Shown here piece after piece: positions 34,204 to 41,964 of a stretch of DNA of 41,964 bases. The notes below the pieces were generated by a model. It did no database searches, was not told the DNA's origin, and worked only from the letters and a program-made list of their open reading frames with translations. The stretch's first letter is position 1, and each line of letters opens with the position of its first letter. A program made the translations under genes and the position numbers. This stretch comes from Marinilactibacillus kalidii (GTDB lineage Bacteria > Bacillota > Bacilli > Lactobacillales > Carnobacteriaceae_A), in NCBI RefSeq assembly GCF_017599325.1, contig NZ_JAGFVM010000050.1, positions 1 through 41,964 of the forward strand, written 5' to 3'.

Positions 34204-34620
34204 ATGATGCAAGTTATCGTATTTCGTCTTGGAGAAAGAACCTATGGATTTTCAACTGATAAAGTAGAAGAAATTACAACAACCCTTACAACGACAAATG
34301 TACCGCATTCACCGGACTGGACAGTTGGTCTTGTTAACTTGAGAGGACAGGTCATGACACTTGTCGATCTTGATAAACGCTTGAATGAACCTAGTTCTAC
34401 GGACGATGAGTGGTACAAGAATACAATCATTGTACATACAGAAGATAACCCGATAGCCTTAAAAGTTGGGCCTGTAATCGGTGTTACGGATGTAGAAGAA
34501 GATGAGGTGCAGTCTAACGGGGAAGAAGATTCTGTGATTTCTGGCTATCTATCTGTCTATGACAGTATCGTTAGCATTATTGAACTTGATCAGATCTTTA
34601 AGGAGAAAGAGGAAGTATAA
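34204..34620 (+). CDS. cheW: CheW-like coupling protein, second copy
   Basis: A 138-residue CheW-domain protein with FRLGERTYGFSTDKVEEI, the standard GLVNLRGQVMTLVDL and IALKVGPVIGV. The start was set to ATG 34204 behind AAGGAGGG; the ATG at 34207 is an equal choice and would remove one residue. An upstream in-frame TTG at 34156 lies in the stem-loop region and is unlikely. Its stop shares bases with the fliM start (TAATG). A single-domain protein this short lacks the receiver of CheV, so it is a second CheW rather than CheV. Confidence 0.88.
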   Translation: MMQVIVFRLGERTYGFSTDKVEEITTTLTTTNVPHSPDWTVGLVNLRGQVMTLVDLDKRLNEPSSTDDEWYKNTIIVHTEDNPIALKVGPVIGVTDVEEDEVQSNGEEDSVISGYLSVYDSIVSIIELDQIFKEKEEV

Positions 34621-35624
34621 TGAGCCAAACAGTCCTGTCACAACAAGAAATTGATGCGTTGTTGGATGCAATGGACAGTGGCGAAATTGATACAGAACAA
34701 ATGGTAGAGGAACTGGATTCCCCTAAAGTCAAACCGTATGATTTTCGTCGACCCGTTCGTTTGTCAAAAGAATACTTATCAACGATTACAATGGTATTCG
34801 AAGACTTTGCAAAAATCGCAGTCAATTTATTGTCTACCCAATTGAGAAAACCCGTGGATATTAAAATTGCGGCTATTGAGCAAGTCTCGTTCGACGAGTT
34901 TGTTCATTCGGTCCCTAGTTTTACCATGATGGGTATCTATCAGAGCAAACCACTAAGTGGAATGCAAATCATCGAAATCAATCCGCATTTTAGTTTGCAG
35001 ATGATCGAATTACTCTGCGGCTATAATGTCGTATCCGAAGATGATTTCCCATCGGATAAAGATAGCTTCACAGATATCGAACGTGCAATATTAGAAGATG
35101 TTACGAAAGTGTTTATTCGCTCTTTCGAAACTGCTTGGAAAGATATAGTAGAATTAACGGTCAGTTTAGAAAACACTGAGACCAACCCGCAATTACTACA
35201 AACAATGTCTCCGAATGAACCTGTTTTACTGGTAACATTCTCAGTCACACTGGATGATCAAAAAACGTTTATTAATATGTGTGTACCATATATATTCTTT
35301 GAAGATATCTTAGATAAACTCAGTTTCCGTAATTGGTTCCATTCTGGAAAAGAGTTTGATGCTTCAGAACGTGGACAGATGACCAAAAATCTTGATCAAG
35401 TTCCTTTGAATCTGGAAGTATTATTGGGCGAATCAAACATGAAAATCTCAGACTTCCTTGGTATGGAAGAGGGAGACATCATTCAACTGAATGAAAAGAC
35501 ATCCAAACCATTAACCATGTATGTTGAAGATAAACCATATTACAAGGTGAAACCAGGAATAGTTGAAAATAAATTAGCAGTAGAGGTAATGAAATTTATG
35601 GGAGGAGAGAGTACAGATGAGTAG
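34620..35624 (+). CDS. fliM: Flagellar motor switch protein FliM
   Basis: A 334-residue C-ring protein. The N-terminal CheY-P-binding peptide LSQQEIDALLDA is followed by a CheC-like middle domain and a C-terminal FliN-like (SpoA) domain with VPLNLEVLLGESNMKISDFL. It forms the middle of the switch complex at the base of the flagellum. The ATG overlaps the preceding stop (TAATG) and its stop overlaps the fliY start by eight bases, with GGGAGGAGAG inside as the ribosome site for fliY. Its place behind the chemotaxis genes is unusual compared with B. subtilis, where fliM-fliY-cheY lie in the early fla/che operon. Confidence 0.95.
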   Translation: MSQTVLSQQEIDALLDAMDSGEIDTEQMVEELDSPKVKPYDFRRPVRLSKEYLSTITMVFEDFAKIAVNLLSTQLRKPVDIKIAAIEQVSFDEFVHSVPSFTMMGIYQSKPLSGMQIIEINPHFSLQMIELLCGYNVVSEDDFPSDKDSFTDIERAILEDVTKVFIRSFETAWKDIVELTVSLENTETNPQLLQTMSPNEPVLLVTFSVTLDDQKTFINMCVPYIFFEDILDKLSFRNWFHSGKEFDASERGQMTKNLDQVPLNLEVLLGESNMKISDFLGMEEGDIIQLNEKTSKPLTMYVEDKPYYKVKPGIVENKLAVEVMKFMGGESTDE

Positions 35625-36726
35625 CGGTCAATTGTCACAAGAAGAAATCGATGCAATGTTAAATGGTAATGCTTCATCTAGCGAACCCGATGAACCAACA
35701 ACACCTGATTATTCTGATGAAATTAATCAGAATACAAAAGATATTCTCGGTGAAGTTGGAAACATCTCGATGTCTCAAGCAGCTACCACTCTTTCTCAGT
35801 TATTAAATCGTTCAATCAAAATCACAACACCTGTGGTATCAGGAATCACTTTGCAGCAAGTCGTAGATCAATGTGAAGTACCAAAAGTTGTAACGACAAT
35901 CGGATTTAAAGAAGGATTAGTCGGAAATAATGTATTGATGATTGATGTTAATGATGCAGTGATTATTGCAGATTTAATGATGGGAAATGATGGCAAAGAT
36001 GTAGAAGACAAAGAATTTACAGAATTAGAATTAAGTGCTGTAGCAGAAGCGATGAATCAGATGATGGGAGCCGCTTCAACAGCAATGGCAACGATGTTTA
36101 GCAAAAAAATAGATATCTTACCGCCAATCGTTGAAATGTGGGAAAGTCCTGAAGAAGCCAAGTTAGATAATCTCACTGATGGTGAGCTTATGTGCAAAAC
36201 TTCTTTCCACTTAAGTGTTGAAGGTTTACTTGAAAGTGAAATCATGCAAATTCTACCAATGAAAACAGCAAATGAGATCGTTGAGATCATGTTAGGCGAT
36301 GAAGCAGAAGTTCTTCAAGGACGCACACAGGAAGAAGCTGTTAACGAAGCACCAAGACAAGCAGCTCCTGAACCAGAAGCACCTAGAGCTTCGAAACCAC
36401 AAGAGCCTGTTAATATACAAAAACCTCAATTCCAGGATCTTGAACAAACTGGCGCGAAATCTTCTCCAAGAAATCTGGATTTGATTATGGATGTGCCACT
36501 TGATTTCAGTGTTGTACTTGGAAAAAGTAAAAAAACAATCAAAGATATTTTATCTTTAGGCACTGGATCAGTTGTTGAATTAGATAAAATGACGGATCAA
36601 CCATTAGAAATTTATGTTAATGGTAAGTTGATCGCCGAAGGTGAAGTCGTGGTCATCAATGAAAGCTTTGGTATCCGTATCACAAATATATTAAGTAAAG
36701 AACAACGAATCAATCATTTGAATTAA
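35617..36726 (+). CDS. fliY: Motor switch phosphatase FliY (CheC-like plus FliN domain)
   Basis: A 369-residue protein with three parts: an N-terminal peptide LSQEEIDAML like that of FliM; a CheC-like phosphatase domain with Glu/Asn pairs in DILGEVGNISMSQAA and VAEAMNQMMGAA; and, after a Pro/Glu/Ala linker at about 238-285, a FliN domain (IMDVPLDFSVVLGKSKKTIKDIL). It takes the place of FliN in the C ring and hydrolyses CheY-P at the motor. It is the last gene of the operon, followed by a terminator. Confidence 0.95.
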   Translation: MSSGQLSQEEIDAMLNGNASSSEPDEPTTPDYSDEINQNTKDILGEVGNISMSQAATTLSQLLNRSIKITTPVVSGITLQQVVDQCEVPKVVTTIGFKEGLVGNNVLMIDVNDAVIIADLMMGNDGKDVEDKEFTELELSAVAEAMNQMMGAASTAMATMFSKKIDILPPIVEMWESPEEAKLDNLTDGELMCKTSFHLSVEGLLESEIMQILPMKTANEIVEIMLGDEAEVLQGRTQEEAVNEAPRQAAPEPEAPRASKPQEPVNIQKPQFQDLEQTGAKSSPRNLDLIMDVPLDFSVVLGKSKKTIKDILSLGTGSVVELDKMTDQPLEIYVNGKLIAEGEVVVINESFGIRITNILSKEQRINHLN

Positions 36727-36739
36727 TCTAGCGTTACCA

Positions 36740-36771
36740 GACATGGACTTTTGTTCGTGTCTTTTTTTGTC
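36740..36771 (+). terminator. Terminator of the chemotaxis-switch operon
   Basis: AGACATGGA pairs with TCGTGTCT (one G-U pair and one bulge) and is followed by a run of seven T. It ends the operon that starts with the MCP gene. Confidence 0.8.
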
Positions 36772-36831
36772 CACTTTAATTATCTTTAGGTTTAAGCTAT
36801 ACTATAAAAGTTAATAACTTAAAAAATAGCC

Positions 36832-36858
36832 TTAATAAAAATAAAAGACTGCCGATAG
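36832..36858 (+). promoter_or_regulatory. Sigma-D promoter of flgM-flgN-flgK-flgL
   Basis: TTAA (36832-36835), 15 bp, GCCGATAG (36851-36858). The -10 octamer is the same as that of the chemotaxis operon promoter and both continue as TA. The -35 is one base off TAAA. Confidence 0.72.
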
Positions 36859-36939
36859 TAAATAATGTATAAGACAATAATAAAGTCTAAAGATATAACA
36901 CGCTGAATCTAACTAAAAATAATATAAAAAGAGGCGATC

Positions 36940-37224
36940 ATGATGAAAATCAATAACCAACATAAAAATTACGTAAATGCTGTAAACCAAACAAAATCTG
37001 GTCAATCCACTAAACAAACAAAAGCTGAAGGCACTGCAAAAAGCCAATCACATGTAGAAGTGAATATTTCTAAAGAAGCACAAGCATTACACGATGCAGA
37101 TAAAACAGCTTTTTCTGAAAAAGTTCAATCAATCAAAGCTGCCATACAAAATGGTGAGTATGAAGTAGATGCAAGTAAAATCTCTTCAGAGCTTGTTCGC
37201 ACGATTCAATCACAAAAGGGGTAA
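36940..37224 (+). CDS. flgM: Anti-sigma-28 factor FlgM
   Basis: A 94-residue protein. The C-terminal half has the FlgM pattern VEVNISKEAQAL, then EKVQSIKAAIQNGEYEVDASKISSELV, which binds the flagellar sigma factor and holds it inactive until the hook is complete. The N-terminal half is polar and likely disordered, as expected for export through the flagellum. ATG 36940 follows AGAGGCGA; the next codon is also ATG. It is the first gene of a sigma-D operon, so it controls its own transcription. A sigma-D gene is not in the window. Confidence 0.93.
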   Translation: MMKINNQHKNYVNAVNQTKSGQSTKQTKAEGTAKSQSHVEVNISKEAQALHDADKTAFSEKVQSIKAAIQNGEYEVDASKISSELVRTIQSQKG

Positions 37225-37230
37225 CGAAGC

Positions 37231-37596
37231 ATGTCTAAGACAACAATCGTTTTAACGAAGATGTCAGATCTTAAAACCTTACTGTTAGAAGAGCGAGCAG
37301 TCTTAATCCATAATGATGGTGAAAGACTGCTTGAACTCGTTTCAGAAAAAGAGGCGCTTATGCTAGAACTCGCTTCATTTGACGAAAATGAGATCAACAT
37401 TGATGAGTTAGTTGAAGCAGCAAAGGAAATCAAAGAACTACAAGAAACGAATATCATGCTTACAGAACAATCATTGAGTTTTACAGAACAACTCATTTCA
37501 AATATTCAAAAAAATGTCACAAAGAAAAATACCTACTCTAAAAAAGGTACATTTGAGAAATCTGGTCAGACTGCATTTTTAGATCAGTCTTTATAA
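37231..37596 (+). CDS. flgN: FlgN-type chaperone for hook-associated proteins
   Basis: A 121-residue, mostly helical protein, with LKTLLLEERAVLIHNDGERLLELVSEKEALMLEL typical of FlgN, and a basic tail. It binds FlgK and FlgL and delivers them for export. Its location between flgM and flgK is the usual one. It starts six bases after flgM; the ribosome site lies in the flgM end (AAAGGGG). Sequence similarity in this family is low, so the call rests partly on position. Confidence 0.85.
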   Translation: MSKTTIVLTKMSDLKTLLLEERAVLIHNDGERLLELVSEKEALMLELASFDENEINIDELVEAAKEIKELQETNIMLTEQSLSFTEQLISNIQKNVTKKNTYSKKGTFEKSGQTAFLDQSL

Positions 37597-37610
37597 AGGA
37601 GCCCATACAT

Positions 37611-39098
37611 ATGTCAGGATTATTCGGTACATTAGGAACAGCCACAAGTGGTTTACGTGCACAACAAAATGCTCTTCAAACGATCGGTCATAACGTATCA
37701 AATATGACCACTCCAGGTTACTCTAGACAACGAGTGAATTTACAGACAAACGTTGCTCAAAACATACCTGGTGTTGGACAAGTTGGAACAGGCGTTCAAG
37801 TTGGTAGCATCACACGTATGCAAGACCAGTTTGTTATGAACCAATTAATGAACGGAAATTCAACAACTGGTCGCCATCAAGCCCTTTCGGATACGATCGG
37901 TCAGCTTGAAGCAACATTTAACGAACCTTCTTCTACAGGATTAGCCAATCAAATTTCTGAAGTCTTCAATGCGTGGACATATTTGGCTTCTAATCCAGAA
38001 CAAGCAGCTTCAAAAACAATGCTTGTCCAAACAAGTGAAACCTTTGTCGATACCGTGAAGCATATGTCTAATTCAATGGCAGCTTTAAAAAGAGATACGG
38101 TTCAAGGGTTAGAAAAATCTGCAGTAGATGCGAATTCTACATTAAAACAATTAGAAGACCTAAACCAACAAATTTGGCAAGCTTCTGTTAGAGGATTTGC
38201 ACCTAACGACTTGCTTGATACACAAGATCAACTAGTAAATAAATTGGCAAGCCAAGGAAACATTACAGTTGAGAGAGATAAATATAATCGTGCATTCGTA
38301 TCAATGGATGGACAGAATTTACTAAATGCAAACACACGAAATGAAATCATGACTGTTACTAGCTTAAGTGAATCTGGACAAGCTGTATTATCAGATGGAA
38401 CAGTTCTTGAAGATCCCGCTGAATTAGGACAATTTGTTGTTAAATCAGGAGTAGATACTGATGTGACTTATAAACCTATCACACTGGAATCTGGTAATGT
38501 AAAAGGTACACAAGAAGCACTCGCTGTTATTGATGGCATGCAAGAAGATTTGAATGAATTTGTATTTAGCTTTGCTACAGCAGTGAATACGATTCATAGT
38601 AATGATGGAGAAGGAAGAGCCTTCTTCGATGTATCGCAAGAAAATGCTGCTAGTACGATTCAAGTCAATCAAGAAATCAAAAAAGACAATAATCTGGTCG
38701 TAACAGGTAAAGATATGAATAATACCATAGCAGGTGACGGTTCTAGAGCGCAATTGATTTCTAGTTTGAAAAACACACCAATCTCTATCAATACGGACTG
38801 GTATTCAAAAGATACAATGACGATATCATCAGGTCAAAATAGCTCTACATTATTTAGTAAGTATAATGGTATGGTTACGAATATGGGGATCATCAAACAA
38901 CAGTCTGATAATATGTTAGATACGCAAGAAGGTTTGATGGCTTTATTGGAACAACGTCGTGATTCAGTTTCTGGTGTAGATGTGAATGATGAAGTTGTTG
39001 ATATGATTAAATATTCAAGTGCTTTCCAAGCCAATTCAAGAGTCCTTCAGACATTATCAGACATGCTGGATACCTTGATCAACAGAACTGGGGTGTAA
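37611..39098 (+). CDS. flgK: Flagellar hook-associated protein 1, FlgK
   Basis: A 495-residue protein that joins hook and filament. The N-terminal rod/hook motif LGTATSGLRAQQNALQTIGH and NVSNMTTPGYSRQRV are typical, and the C-terminal SSAFQANSRVLQTLSDMLDTL is the conserved end. The middle region is the variable exposed domain. The ribosome site is AAGGAGC. The next gene, flgL, begins three bases after its stop. Confidence 0.96.
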   Translation: MSGLFGTLGTATSGLRAQQNALQTIGHNVSNMTTPGYSRQRVNLQTNVAQNIPGVGQVGTGVQVGSITRMQDQFVMNQLMNGNSTTGRHQALSDTIGQLEATFNEPSSTGLANQISEVFNAWTYLASNPEQAASKTMLVQTSETFVDTVKHMSNSMAALKRDTVQGLEKSAVDANSTLKQLEDLNQQIWQASVRGFAPNDLLDTQDQLVNKLASQGNITVERDKYNRAFVSMDGQNLLNANTRNEIMTVTSLSESGQAVLSDGTVLEDPAELGQFVVKSGVDTDVTYKPITLESGNVKGTQEALAVIDGMQEDLNEFVFSFATAVNTIHSNDGEGRAFFDVSQENAASTIQVNQEIKKDNNLVVTGKDMNNTIAGDGSRAQLISSLKNTPISINTDWYSKDTMTISSGQNSSTLFSKYNGMVTNMGIIKQQSDNMLDTQEGLMALLEQRRDSVSGVDVNDEVVDMIKYSSAFQANSRVLQTLSDMLDTLINRTGV

Positions 39099-39101
39099 CC
39101 G

Positions 39102-40016
39102 ATGCGAGTAACGAATGCTCTTATGTCAAAAAGCTTTATGCGTAATTTAAATAATAATATGAAAAATGTGTATACCTATCAGGAACAACTTTCCACCATG
39201 CAACAAGTAAGTCGTCCAAGTGACGATCCATTAAAAGTCTCTAAAGTGTTAGACTTAAATAACGAAATCAAGCAAAATGATGAATATAAAACAACAATCA
39301 ATGATTCAATCGATTTTGCTAACGTACAAGATTCTGCCTTGGGTAACGCGACTACATCTATTCAAAGAATTTATACTTTAACGCAACAAGCTGCCAATGG
39401 CACCTACAACGATCAAGATAGACAGGCTATAAAAGCTGAAGTCGAAAATGAGATCGATACTTTAATGGATTCATTGAATACAAGCTTCGGTGGCCGTTAT
39501 ATCTTTGCTGGGAATAATACAACTACTAAACCTTTTACAAAAGAAGCGTCAGTTGATGGCGCGATTCCTAAAGTCACATACAATGGTACAGCTGATAATA
39601 CGTCTAAAGAAATCGCTCGTGGCGTTACAATAGAACTTAAAACTGACGGTAGCAAGTTGATGTTAACGGGTGAAGATGGTAGCGATCTAGGGACTTTCTT
39701 TAATGATTTGTTAACAGCACTTGATAGTGGAGATACTGAGCAATTAGGTGGAGATTTATTGAGCACTGTTGATAAACAAATGAACAATATTATCAATTTG
39801 CGTACGGATATAGGTGCCACTCAAAATCGTTTAGTAGCTGCTAAAGATCGTAATGAATCAGAATATTTGAATTTAAAAACAACTTTTTCAAATACTCAAG
39901 ATATAGACTTAGCTGAAACGTACATGAAGTATTCAATGGAAATGGTTTCTTACGAAGCTTCATTACAAATGGGTACAAAAATTCTACAAAATAATTTATT
40001 AGATTACATTAGATAA
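39102..40016 (+). CDS. flgL: Flagellar hook-associated protein 3, FlgL
   Basis: A 304-residue flagellin-like protein that caps the hook-filament junction. The N-terminus MRVTNALMSKSFMRNLNNN and PSDDPLKVSKVLDL is typical of FlgL, as is FGGRYIFAGNNTTTKPF in the middle; the C-terminus contains MKYSMEMVSYEASLQMG. It ends the flgMNKL operon. The usual next genes of relatives (such as csrA/fliW) are absent here, and flagellin genes follow. Confidence 0.95.
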   Translation: MRVTNALMSKSFMRNLNNNMKNVYTYQEQLSTMQQVSRPSDDPLKVSKVLDLNNEIKQNDEYKTTINDSIDFANVQDSALGNATTSIQRIYTLTQQAANGTYNDQDRQAIKAEVENEIDTLMDSLNTSFGGRYIFAGNNTTTKPFTKEASVDGAIPKVTYNGTADNTSKEIARGVTIELKTDGSKLMLTGEDGSDLGTFFNDLLTALDSGDTEQLGGDLLSTVDKQMNNIINLRTDIGATQNRLVAAKDRNESEYLNLKTTFSNTQDIDLAETYMKYSMEMVSYEASLQMGTKILQNNLLDYIR

Positions 40017-40065
40017 GGTTATGATTTTTTTGATTCTAATCTAATGTTTCAAAGCTATTGATATT

Positions 40066-40102
40066 AAAAAGTGTTGTCGATTCTTTCGATGATGCTTTTT
40101 TT
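40066..40102 (+). terminator. Terminator of the flgMNKL operon
   Basis: AAAAAGTGTTGTCGA (40066-40080) pairs with TCGATGATGCTTTTT (40086-40100), with several G-U pairs, and ends in a run of seven T. The rest of the gap up to the flagellin gene, about 125 bases, shows no convincing promoter. Confidence 0.78.
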
Positions 40103-40228
40103 ATTTGATTTTAATTCTAGTAGTCTACTCTATAAGGAACGAATTCGAGGCATTTCATTTGAGGCGTTTAGCTTACTTAATGTATATTTAAATGGCTGTC
40201 ATAATAAGAATTAAGGAGATAAATCAAA

Positions 40229-41068
40229 ATGAAAATAAACTCAAATATCGTAGCAATAAATACATACGCGCATTTAACAAAGGCAAATCAATCGAAAAAG
40301 GGTTCATTAACAAAATTATCATCCGGTCTAAGAATCAATCAAGCAATCGATGATGCAGCTGGACTTTCGATTTCTGAAAAGATGAAAAATCGAATCTCAG
40401 GTTCGAACCAAGCTTTACGTAATGTTCAAGATGGTATTTCATTAATTCAGACTGCAGAAGGAGGGTTGAACGAAATGCATTCTATTTTGAATAAAATGCG
40501 TGATTTATCTATTCAAGCAGCCAATGACACGTATAATAACAACGACTTAAAAGCTATTCAATCAGAAGTAGACGATTTAAAAAAAGAAATTGAACGCATA
40601 ACTCGTACGACGCAATTTAATGGTAAAAATCTTTTAGACGGTACAGTAAAAACTTGTGGTTGTAAAAATATTTCATCTTTTACCTTTCAAATTGGTTCAG
40701 ATGCTGATGAAACGCTTACCATTAAAATTTCTGCGATGGGTACGTCACATCTAGGTGAAAAGAATGCAAAAATAGCGAATCTCGATATTGTTCAATCATC
40801 AGCTATTGGCGTTATCGATGAAGCAATCGAGCAAATATCGAAGCAACGCACTAATTTAGGTGCACATCAAAATCGTCTTAACTACACGAGTAATACTTTA
40901 TCCTCAACCATGCAAAATTTATCAGAAGCCCATTCACGTATTCGTGATGTCGATATGGCTGATGAAATGATGAGTTTTACAAAAGCAAATATCTTCTCAC
41001 AAGTGTCAACAGCTATGCTTGCACAAGCGAATCAATTACCTCAAGGCGTTTTACAATTATTAGGGTAA
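40229..41068 (+). CDS. Flagellin paralogue with a Cys-Gly-Cys motif
   Basis: A 279-residue flagellin. The conserved N-terminal (INSNIVAINTY, GLRINQAIDDAAGLSISEKM) and C-terminal (LSEAHSRIRDVDMADEMM, QANQLPQGVLQLLG) coiled-coil domains are intact, with little variable domain between them. C143 and C145 lie in TCGCKN, at the boundary of the D1 and variable region; flagellins usually have no cysteine. The N-terminal I-D-D-A-A-G replaces the common A-G-D-D-A-A-G. It could be a minor filament part, or the cysteines might bind metal or cross-link subunits. The ribosome site is AAGGAG. A second flagellin gene follows with a more standard sequence. Confidence 0.93.
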   Translation: MKINSNIVAINTYAHLTKANQSKKGSLTKLSSGLRINQAIDDAAGLSISEKMKNRISGSNQALRNVQDGISLIQTAEGGLNEMHSILNKMRDLSIQAANDTYNNNDLKAIQSEVDDLKKEIERITRTTQFNGKNLLDGTVKTCGCKNISSFTFQIGSDADETLTIKISAMGTSHLGEKNAKIANLDIVQSSAIGVIDEAIEQISKQRTNLGAHQNRLNYTSNTLSSTMQNLSEAHSRIRDVDMADEMMSFTKANIFSQVSTAMLAQANQLPQGVLQLLG

Positions 41069-41142
41069 CATGATCAATTTTAGGACGATTAACGCTTTGA
41101 ATAGTAAACACTTTATTTATCTTTTTTATTTTCATTTAGTGC

Positions 41143-41169
41143 TTAACTTATATTGTATTAAACCGATTA
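41143..41169 (+). promoter_or_regulatory. Possible sigma-D promoter of the second flagellin gene
   Basis: TTAA (41143-41146), 15 bp, ACCGATTA (41162-41169). It matches the flgM promoter in -35 and spacing, and six of eight bases in the -10. It lies about 47 bases before the flagellin start. Confidence 0.5.
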
Positions 41170-41215
41170 TGTAATTAGAAAGAAATTAACCTAATTATAA
41201 ATGGAGGAAAACAAC

Positions 41216-41964
41216 ATGCGTATAAATACAAATACAGCAGCGATGAATACATACTCTCGTTTGTCACAAGCAAATACTGCAAAGAGTGGTTCATTAGCTA
41301 AACTATCATCAGGATTAAGAATCAACAAAGCAGGCGACGATGCAGCAGGTCTTTCAATCTCTGAGAAAATGAAAAACCAAATCTCAGGTTTGAACCAAGC
41401 AACTCGTAACGCTCAAGATGGGATCTCATTGATCCAAACAGCAGAGGGTGCATTGAACGAAACACATTCAATTCTAAACCGTATGCGTGATCTTTCTGTT
41501 CAAGCGGGTAACGAAACAAACAGTGAAGATGATTTATCTGCGATTCAATCAGAAATCAATGAATTAAATAAAGAAGTAGACCGTATTGCTAGTACAACTC
41601 AATTCAATGGTAAAACTTTATTGGATGGACAAGTATCTCCAGCAGATGGAAAATCAACATTCAAATTACAAATTGGATCAAACACAGGCGCTAATGATAC
41701 TTTGACTGTAAACATCGCAGCAATGGATTCTGCTAACTTAGGAACAACAGCTACTAAGCTTTCTGATATTAGCGTTGTTGATAAAGCGGCAGAGGGTGGA
41801 AATCCAGCAGTAACTGGAAATCACACAGAAGCGATTCAAGTTATAGACGAAGCGATCAAACAAGTATCTGAACAACGTTCAAACTTAGGTGCGAACCAAA
41901 ACCGTTTAGATCACACGATCAATAACTTAACAACAACTAAAGAAAACTTGTCTGAAGCGAATTC
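41216..41964 (+). CDS. hag: Flagellin, cut by right edge
   Basis: The first 249 residues of a standard flagellin: MRINTNTAAMNTYSRLSQA, INKAGDDAAGLSISEKMKNQ and the D1 helices, a short variable part (about 141-195), and the start of the C-terminal helix (SNLGANQNRLDHTINNL). The last 30 or so residues, with the LLR/LLG end, are outside. No cysteine is present in the visible part. The ribosome site ATGGAGGAAA is strong, as expected for the main filament protein. It is similar to the paralogue directly upstream, so the two arose by duplication. Confidence 0.95.
   Translation, partial: MRINTNTAAMNTYSRLSQANTAKSGSLAKLSSGLRINKAGDDAAGLSISEKMKNQISGLNQATRNAQDGISLIQTAEGALNETHSILNRMRDLSVQAGNETNSEDDLSAIQSEINELNKEVDRIASTTQFNGKTLLDGQVSPADGKSTFKLQIGSNTGANDTLTVNIAAMDSANLGTTATKLSDISVVDKAAEGGNPAVTGNHTEAIQVIDEAIKQVSEQRSNLGANQNRLDHTINNLTTTKENLSEAN

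Noticed and set aside
34620-36726. Repeat between fliM and fliY starts (LSQxEIDAxL)
   Set aside because: This is the known CheY-binding peptide shared by the two proteins, not a DNA repeat or recent duplication.
40128-40201. Possible sigma-D promoter for the first flagellin gene (CTCTATAA or GCTGTCAT)
   Set aside because: Each -10 matches only five of eight bases and the spacing to TTAA is 13, so the evidence is too weak.
1-41964. CRISPR array, tRNA or rRNA genes, prophage attachment sites
   Set aside because: No regularly spaced repeats, cloverleaf-type genes, rRNA stretches or integrase genes were seen on reading through the window.
41958-41964. EcoRI site (GAATTC) at the right end
   Set aside because: It falls within the conserved C-terminal coding region of flagellin and is most likely coincidence with the window edge; no cloning or vector sequence is visible.

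Overview
The window looks like a chromosome segment from a low-GC, motile Gram-positive bacterium, most likely a flagellated member of the Lactobacillales (Carnobacteriaceae type such as Alkalibacterium, Marinilactibacillus or Carnobacterium). Reasons: AT-rich DNA with strong AGGAGG-type ribosome binding sites, a Bacillus-type chemotaxis set (CheC, CheD, FliY), AraR/CcpA-type control sites, and miaA followed directly by hflX with no hfq between them. The genus is inference, not shown by the sequence.

Layout. 1-1285: an IS256-family element on the minus strand, cut by the left edge. 1286-9880: an arabinan-use operon with its own promoter: lipoprotein binding protein, two ABC permeases, a DUF624 membrane protein, an intracellular GH43 enzyme, a membrane-anchored or secreted GH43 endo-arabinanase, a GH51 arabinofuranosidase and a small Cys-rich protein. 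9900-15430: the regulator araR, then araD-araA-araB and a small acidic protein. 15440-18896: a separate GH127-GH27 operon predicted to cut beta-linked L-arabinose. 18899-25783: a pentapeptide-repeat protein on the minus strand, a SWIM/SNF2 helicase, a GRAM-like protein, miaA and hflX. 25784-36771: one long sigma-D-type operon MCP-cheW-cheD-cheB-cheR-cheA-cheC-cheY-cheW-fliM-fliY. 36780-41964: flgM-flgN-flgK-flgL, then two flagellin genes, the second cut by the right edge.

How it works together. The extracellular endo-arabinanase makes arabino-oligosaccharides, which the binding protein and permeases import (the ATPase is not here and is presumably a shared MsmX-type protein). The intracellular GH43 and GH51 enzymes release alpha-linked L-arabinose, and GH127 and GH27 probably release beta-linked L-arabinofuranose and L-arabinopyranose. 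AraA, AraB and AraD then convert arabinose to xylulose 5-phosphate. Eight AraR-like boxes lie at four promoters, and two good cre (CcpA) sites plus one weak one lie at three of them, so the three catabolic operons and araR form one local regulon. The second half is a chemotaxis and late flagellar block with matching sigma-D-type promoters and flgM.

The most notable points are the dense, mostly helically phased AraR operator set; a cytoplasmic GH127/GH27 pair with diagnostic residues for beta-L-arabinosidases; a leader stem-loop ahead of the arabinan operon; a chemoreceptor with an insertion in its HAMP region; a CheB with a degenerate receiver domain; and a flagellin paralogue with a Cys-Gly-Cys motif. 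No CRISPR array, rRNA or tRNA gene was seen.
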